In this document: piece by piece, positions 5,274-9,626 of the stretch | Numbering within the stretch: the first letter of the stretch is position 1 | Layout of the letters: each line of letters begins with the position of its first letter | Assembly (NCBI GenBank): GCA_937914785.1 | Contig: CALGIV010000052.1 | Coordinates: 1-9,626 of the forward strand | Length of the DNA: 9,626 bases | Direction: 5' to 3' | Source of the DNA: an uncultured Eubacteriaceae bacterium | Lineage (GTDB): Bacteria; Bacillota; Clostridia; Eubacteriales; UBA1433 | Translations under genes and position numbers: made by a program | The notes under the pieces: generated by a model | Databases searched by the model: none | What the model saw: the letters and a program-made list of their open reading frames with translations, nothing else | Told to the model about the DNA's origin: nothing

Positions 5274-8200
5274 ATGAAATTAAGGAAATGGCTTGCGGGC
5301 CTGCTTACATTGTTGTTTGTGTTACAACCGCTTAGCGGTATTGCTGTGTTGGCAAATGAAACAGAGCAAGACGAAGGCGAAGGAGCGCAAACATATTTAA
5401 TTACGTATTATTTGAATGAGGAGGCAGGAAGCCAATGCGTCGTTGATGAACAGATAGAGGGAGCCGTGACGCTGAGAACGGCGTTAAACAGCGGGCTGTT
5501 CAACGAGGGTTCTCAGCTGACGGGGTGGGTTGACGGAGTCGGTAAGGCGTATACACCCGGGCAGGTGATTACGCTTGAAAGCGATTTGGTACTTTACGGC
5601 GTGTGGACAGAGATACAAAAGCCACAATCTTTAAAGGCGAATCAATCAGAGACTTTTTTGCTGACGATTCGCTATCTGCGCTATGAAGAGGATATTGCCT
5701 TAAGCGTCGGGATTTTGGATTATACCGGCGAATATTATGAGGGGGAACAATACAGTGTGTCTTCTCCATCTTTGAATGGTTATATAGCTTCGCCGGCTGT
5801 CGTGAGCGGCACGATGGATGGGGCAGATAAAGTCCTTGAAGTGATCTATACGGCAGAGACGGATGTTTCCTATACAGTAGAACATCGCTATGAAACCCTT
5901 GACGGCGGCTACGACGTCGTAACAGAGTATAAAACAGGCGTTACAGATACGTATACGCAAGCTGAAGCTGCCAGTAAAGAGGGTTTTGAGGCCGGCGCTT
6001 TCCGTCAGTCAATTATTTCCGGTGATGGGCATACAAAAGTAGTCATCGCGTATTATCGTGTAGAAAATTATGTTTATTTTAACACAGGCAGCGGAGCGTT
6101 TATTGCACCGGTGCTGTTGAAGTACGGCGAAATTTTTGCACCGGCTGATTTTGTGGCGGAGCGTGTAAATCATGACTTTCTGGGCTGGTATACAAACGAG
6201 GCGCTCACACAACAGGCGCCTGCCGAGATGGAAATGGGGACTGAGGACATCACATTATATGCAAAATGGCAGGCGGTTGGACAGGCGCAGTATACGGTTG
6301 TTTATCTCGTGGAAAGTCTGACGGTGCCTGGTGGCTATGACGTATATGAAACGCAGCAATATGCCGCATCGGTCGGCTCTGTAATATCTTATGACGCGAG
6401 TGCGTTTGTGCCTGGCTTTAGCGCACAGGATCAACTGGGTTTTGAGTTTGAACGCAGTGATGATTCTATCGCGGTCAAGGAAGATGGAACCTCTATTCTG
6501 AATGTTTATTATCTGCGCAAAACCTTTACGATTCAATTTTATCGTTTTAGGACAGATTTTTATGAAAGTGTGGTTTGGGATAACCGCAAAGAAAGCAATT
6601 ATAATTATTTGAATTCCGGTCAATATGATATTGTTGCAAAGTATGGGGAGAATATTTTGTCTTATTGGACACCGGCTAAAATTGCGGAATGTCGTTGGCA
6701 TTTGAGTGTGAATGATGATGAGTTGTATTATAAATCTATGCTGTGTATGCCGGCTTTTGAAACGCTTGTAATAAAATTGTGGGGGCGAGTTGAGCCTAAA
6801 GGAATCGGTTTTAATGTAGATGATGCATATTTGTATCATTACATTGAAGCAATGCCGGGAGATGTGGTCAATTATACGGATCCGGCAACCGGGGTGCAGT
6901 TTACACAATTTGGAGAACGGATTTATTCTACAAAAAGATGGACTGGCGATACGATGCCGAGTGCGACGATAGAAGATGCTTATAATATATCGGGATTTAG
7001 GGCGGTAACGGCAGATGATATTGAACCTTATGAAAAAAAAGGTAGTGGACTAAATGTTTATTATACAGCCCGCATTAAATATTATCGAGAAGAGTATACA
7101 ATTCAATTTAATGCAAATGGCGGAATGTTGGAAGACGATGTATCGGTAGTAGTGAAATATGGATACGAGTTTGAGATTCCGGCGCAGCCGACAAGAGCCG
7201 GCTATCAGTTTAAAGGGTGGTTTTTGAATACAACAGCGAGTGGGGAGCCGGTCATCGGCCCGGCGCAAACGGGCAATATGGCGGCACCCGCTTTTCCGAC
7301 GAAGACGGTGACACTTTATGCGGGTTGGGAAAAGGTAATTTATCCTGTAGCATTTGATTTGAATTATGAAGGTGCAACCGGAGGGCCGCCAAGTCAATCG
7401 GTCGCTTATCTGGACAGGGTGAGTGAGCCTGTGGAGCCGGTGCGTGAAGGGTATCTTTTTAAAGGATGGTATAGCAATCCAAGTTGTGTGGGGGCAAAAT
7501 ACGTCTTCAGCCAGCCGGTCTACTATGCCTTGACGTTGTATGCGAAGTGGGAAGCAGACCCGGATAAAGTGGTCTCTTACACGGTTGAGCATTTAAAGGA
7601 TAATAATGAAGCGTTATATGCAATGCAGACTTTGGAAGGCGTAAACGGTGAGGAAATTGTAGCGACGGCGTATTCACACCCGGACTATGTTCCGGATGCG
7701 TTTCGAAAAACGCTGGTGCTTTCCTGGAACGGTGAAAACAAAATCGTCTTTTACTATACACATAAAGAGGAATTAAATATTGCCTATGTCGAATATCACG
7801 GATATATTTCAAACGGCGAGTTTATCGTTTTTGACGACATTGATCCCGAGTTTGGTGAGACAAACGCAAGCCGTATTCGTGTGCAGGCAAAAACAGATAT
7901 TTTAGGGTATAAAGCTGTGACGGCAGAACAGGCCGTTCAGCTCGTCAATTCGCAAGATCCATACGACAATGAGATTTTTCACGAATACAAACGTGTTGTA
8001 ACGGATGAAATTGTCGTCGAAGATTATAATGAGCAGTATGACGGGGAGGAACACGGCGTCATATTGCCGGAAACTTTGCCGGAAGGTTTTAGGGTACAAT
8101 ACTCCGATGCATCAGACGGGCCATGGCAGAATGGGCCTTTGACAGAGAAAGATGTCACAAGCATTCCGTCAGTGGTTTACGTGCGCATTATGCACGACGA

Positions 8201-9626
8201 CTATCATGAGTTTATCACAAGCGCAACGATTACGATCACAAGAAGACAGTTGAAGGTGATTCCGGACGAAGAAAGATGGGAAAAGGGCAGCGATGAAGCA
8301 GACCCGGCATTTACCTTTACGTTTGGAAATACGCTGGATGGCGAGACGCCATATACACTGGGGGCTCTGACAAGAGAAGATGCGGCAAACAATGAGCCCG
8401 GTACATACGATATTGTGGCAGATTTCTTGTATTTAGTTGAGGGGCAAGGTTTTGATGCGGATAACTATACATTGGTCTATGATGCGAACAGCGTGTTGGT
8501 GATCAAGAAGAGCAGTGCTGACTTGCCTGAGGTGTTCGAGGTCAATGCAGACAGCCTGAATGTTATCTATGACGGTAAAGCCCATGGCCTTATCATAGAT
8601 ACGTTGGATGAGGATACGGTTGTTGAATATCAAGATGCAAATGGGAATTACAGTACAGATTCGCCGACAATTACGGATGTTGGCAGTGTGGTGGTAGCTT
8701 ACAGGGTGCAGCACCCGGACTATATCGGCGCTGTTGAAAATACGGCGACGGTTACGGTGCGCCAGCGTACGCTGACAGTCGTGCCCTCTTTAGAAGAATG
8801 GGTTAAAGTCATCACTGCACCGAATGCGGCCGGCGCAGATCCGGAGTTTACTTATACCATTAACAATGTGGTTGAAGGTGAGAGCCTGACGACGAACGGC
8901 GGCAAATTGAGCCGAGCATATCCGCTGGATAATGATGTGGCAACGTCTTATGCGTTGACGTTGGGAAATCTGGAATTGCGTAACAGTAATGACGGCACGT
9001 TTAAAGCGGCGAACTACACTCTGTCGCTCTCGCCAGGCGTAATGATCGTTCGATACGATAATGCGGTGTTAGCTAATTCGGTGGCGGCCACGGGGGTTAG
9101 CCAGGAATATGATGGCAAAGTGCACGGCATCCATATCACGGCTCCGTTTGGTTCAACAATCACGTATAAGATAAGTGAGACAGAAGATTACGGTAGTAGT
9201 GAGCCGAAGCAGAAAGACGTGAACAGCGCGCCGATGACGGTCTACTATCAAGTGACGCATCCACATTATATCGGTGAGGTAACAGGAGAGGCGACGATCA
9301 AGATTGATCCCAAGCCGATTGTTGCAGTGCCGGCGTTGCGGAACTTTACAAAGACGCCACAGGAAGAAGAGGATCCCGATTTTGACTTTACGCTTGAGAG
9401 CGGCATTACGGGAGAGACGCCGGGATTTACCGGGGCGTTAAGCAGAGAGGATCAAGAGAACCATACGGTAGGCGTCTATGCGATTACGCTTGGCAGCCTT
9501 GAGCTTGACACGAATGGGACATTTAATTCGGATAATTACACGTTAAGTGTTAAAGAAGGCCATACACTGATGATTAAAAACAGCGAGCTTGCGCTGAAAG
9601 ATATTGTTCAATCTGCAGGCGTGACG
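5274..9626 (+). CDS. Large secreted mosaic surface protein with InlB, MucBP-like and YDG/MBG repeats (3' partial)
   Basis: The start is ATG at 5274 with GGAGG (5264-5268) five bases upstream. The frame then stays open for 1451 codons to the window end. Residues 1-31 are a Sec signal peptide (MKLRKWLAGLLTLLFVLQPL, cleavage probably after VLA). InlB B-repeat-like modules ending in 'LYxxW' lie at about 41-111, 265-333, 608-686 and 690-760. Between them are MucBP-like modules at about 128-193, 200-262, 340-416 and 769-830. Residues 417-607 are a divergent InlB/MucBP-like stretch. From about 909 the protein switches to tandem units, each a YDG half (Y922, Y1099, Y1279) and an MBG half (about 990-1080, 1163-1261, 1343-1437). 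A fourth unit begins at 1438. These modules are typical of adhesins and stalks of Gram-positive bacteria. A sortase motif would be expected past the window end, but cannot be seen here. The region's minus-strand frames are shadows. Confidence 0.93.
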   Translation, partial: MKLRKWLAGLLTLLFVLQPLSGIAVLANETEQDEGEGAQTYLITYYLNEEAGSQCVVDEQIEGAVTLRTALNSGLFNEGSQLTGWVDGVGKAYTPGQVITLESDLVLYGVWTEIQKPQSLKANQSETFLLTIRYLRYEEDIALSVGILDYTGEYYEGEQYSVSSPSLNGYIASPAVVSGTMDGADKVLEVIYTAETDVSYTVEHRYETLDGGYDVVTEYKTGVTDTYTQAEAASKEGFEAGAFRQSIISGDGHTKVVIAYYRVENYVYFNTGSGAFIAPVLLKYGEIFAPADFVAERVNHDFLGWYTNEALTQQAPAEMEMGTEDITLYAKWQAVGQAQYTVVYLVESLTVPGGYDVYETQQYAASVGSVISYDASAFVPGFSAQDQLGFEFERSDDSIAVKEDGTSILNVYYLRKTFTIQFYRFRTDFYESVVWDNRKESNYNYLNSGQYDIVAKYGENILSYWTPAKIAECRWHLSVNDDELYYKSMLCMPAFETLVIKLWGRVEPKGIGFNVDDAYLYHYIEAMPGDVVNYTDPATGVQFTQFGERIYSTKRWTGDTMPSATIEDAYNISGFRAVTADDIEPYEKKGSGLNVYYTARIKYYREEYTIQFNANGGMLEDDVSVVVKYGYEFEIPAQPTRAGYQFKGWFLNTTASGEPVIGPAQTGNMAAPAFPTKTVTLYAGWEKVIYPVAFDLNYEGATGGPPSQSVAYLDRVSEPVEPVREGYLFKGWYSNPSCVGAKYVFSQPVYYALTLYAKWEADPDKVVSYTVEHLKDNNEALYAMQTLEGVNGEEIVATAYSHPDYVPDAFRKTLVLSWNGENKIVFYYTHKEELNIAYVEYHGYISNGEFIVFDDIDPEFGETNASRIRVQAKTDILGYKAVTAEQAVQLVNSQDPYDNEIFHEYKRVVTDEIVVEDYNEQYDGEEHGVILPETLPEGFRVQYSDASDGPWQNGPLTEKDVTSIPSVVYVRIMHDDYHEFITSATITITRRQLKVIPDEERWEKGSDEADPAFTFTFGNTLDGETPYTLGALTREDAANNEPGTYDIVADFLYLVEGQGFDADNYTLVYDANSVLVIKKSSADLPEVFEVNADSLNVIYDGKAHGLIIDTLDEDTVVEYQDANGNYSTDSPTITDVGSVVVAYRVQHPDYIGAVENTATVTVRQRTLTVVPSLEEWVKVITAPNAAGADPEFTYTINNVVEGESLTTNGGKLSRAYPLDNDVATSYALTLGNLELRNSNDGTFKAANYTLSLSPGVMIVRYDNAVLANSVAATGVSQEYDGKVHGIHITAPFGSTITYKISETEDYGSSEPKQKDVNSAPMTVYYQVTHPHYIGEVTGEATIKIDPKPIVAVPALRNFTKTPQEEEDPDFDFTLESGITGETPGFTGALSREDQENHTVGVYAITLGSLELDTNGTFNSDNYTLSVKEGHTLMIKNSELALKDIVQSAGVT
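8000..9626 (+). repeat. Tandem YDG+MBG protein repeats coded in the secreted mosaic protein
   Basis: Three full repeat units and the start of a fourth are coded here. The YDG motifs (QYDGEEHG, IYDGKAHG, EYDGKVHG) begin at codons for Y922, Y1099 and Y1279, giving periods of 177 and 180 residues. Each unit also has a conserved 'HxxY' segment (HDDYHEF, HPDYIGA, HPHYIGE) and a later 'DNYTL/ANYTL' segment before a closing 'VLVIKK/VMIVRY/TLMIKN' strand. The DNA copies have diverged considerably, so the repeat is old rather than a recent duplication. Confidence 0.85.

Noticed and set aside
6255..6908. 217-codon minus-strand frame opposite the secreted mosaic protein
   Set aside because: Its translation is Ile/Arg/His/Cys-rich with no recognisable domain, and it lies wholly opposite well-supported coding sequence; it is an antisense shadow. 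The same applies to the minus-strand frames at 7050-7592, 596-988 and 1088-1582.
1..9626. CRISPR array, tRNA, rRNA, insertion sequence or prophage genes
   Set aside because: I found no spaced identical repeats, cloverleaf-like segments, transposase motifs or phage structural genes; the only repeats are diverged protein-coding modules and short regulatory repeats.

Overview
The window looks like a cell-surface protein island from a low-to-mid GC Gram-positive bacterium (Bacillota). Support for this comes from strong GGAGG/AAAGGA-type ribosome binding sites, a sortase-type C-terminus, pilin-like isopeptide, WxL-like, InlB, MucBP-like and MBG-type domains, and U-tract terminators. A Clostridia-like lineage is my best guess. 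I recognise no 16S, tRNA or housekeeping gene that would fix the taxon.

Layout. (1) Positions 2-1858 (+): the 3' part of a large wall-anchored protein that probably begins upstream with a von Willebrand A domain. It ends in a pilin-like isopeptide domain, an APPTG sortase motif and a membrane anchor, followed by a strong intrinsic terminator at 1872-1908. (2) Positions 1909-2209: a non-coding leader with candidate promoters. (3) Positions 2210-4165 (+): a 651-residue protein made of a pectate-lyase-like beta-helix adhesive region, a small Ig-like module and a C-terminal WxL-like domain, but with no signal peptide. (4) Positions 4155-4213: a near-perfect bidirectional terminator hairpin holding the stop codons of two convergent genes. 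(5) Positions 4211-4894 (-): a two-gene operon, first a leaderless DUF11-like beta-sandwich protein (137 aa), then an 88-aa protein with 13 Cys and 12 Tyr in its last 60 residues. (6) Positions 4895-5273: a divergent regulatory region. (7) Positions 5274-9626 (+), running off the end: at least 1451 codons of a secreted mosaic protein with a signal peptide, InlB B-repeats alternating with MucBP-like modules, and then tandem YDG/MBG repeat units of about 178 residues.

How they fit together. Genes 1 and 7 look like conventional exported adhesins or stalk proteins. The middle genes are unusual. Three neighbouring proteins have surface-type folds but no export signal. Two of them form an operon that ends in a Cys/Tyr-rich protein resembling spore-coat or exosporium cross-linking proteins, and the operon's upstream region carries a CATANNNTA element like the -10 box of the mother-cell sigma factors. 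My main hypothesis, which is inference, is that the centre of the island encodes spore-surface (mother-cell assembled) structural proteins or another non-Sec-delivered layer, flanked by vegetative surface adhesins.
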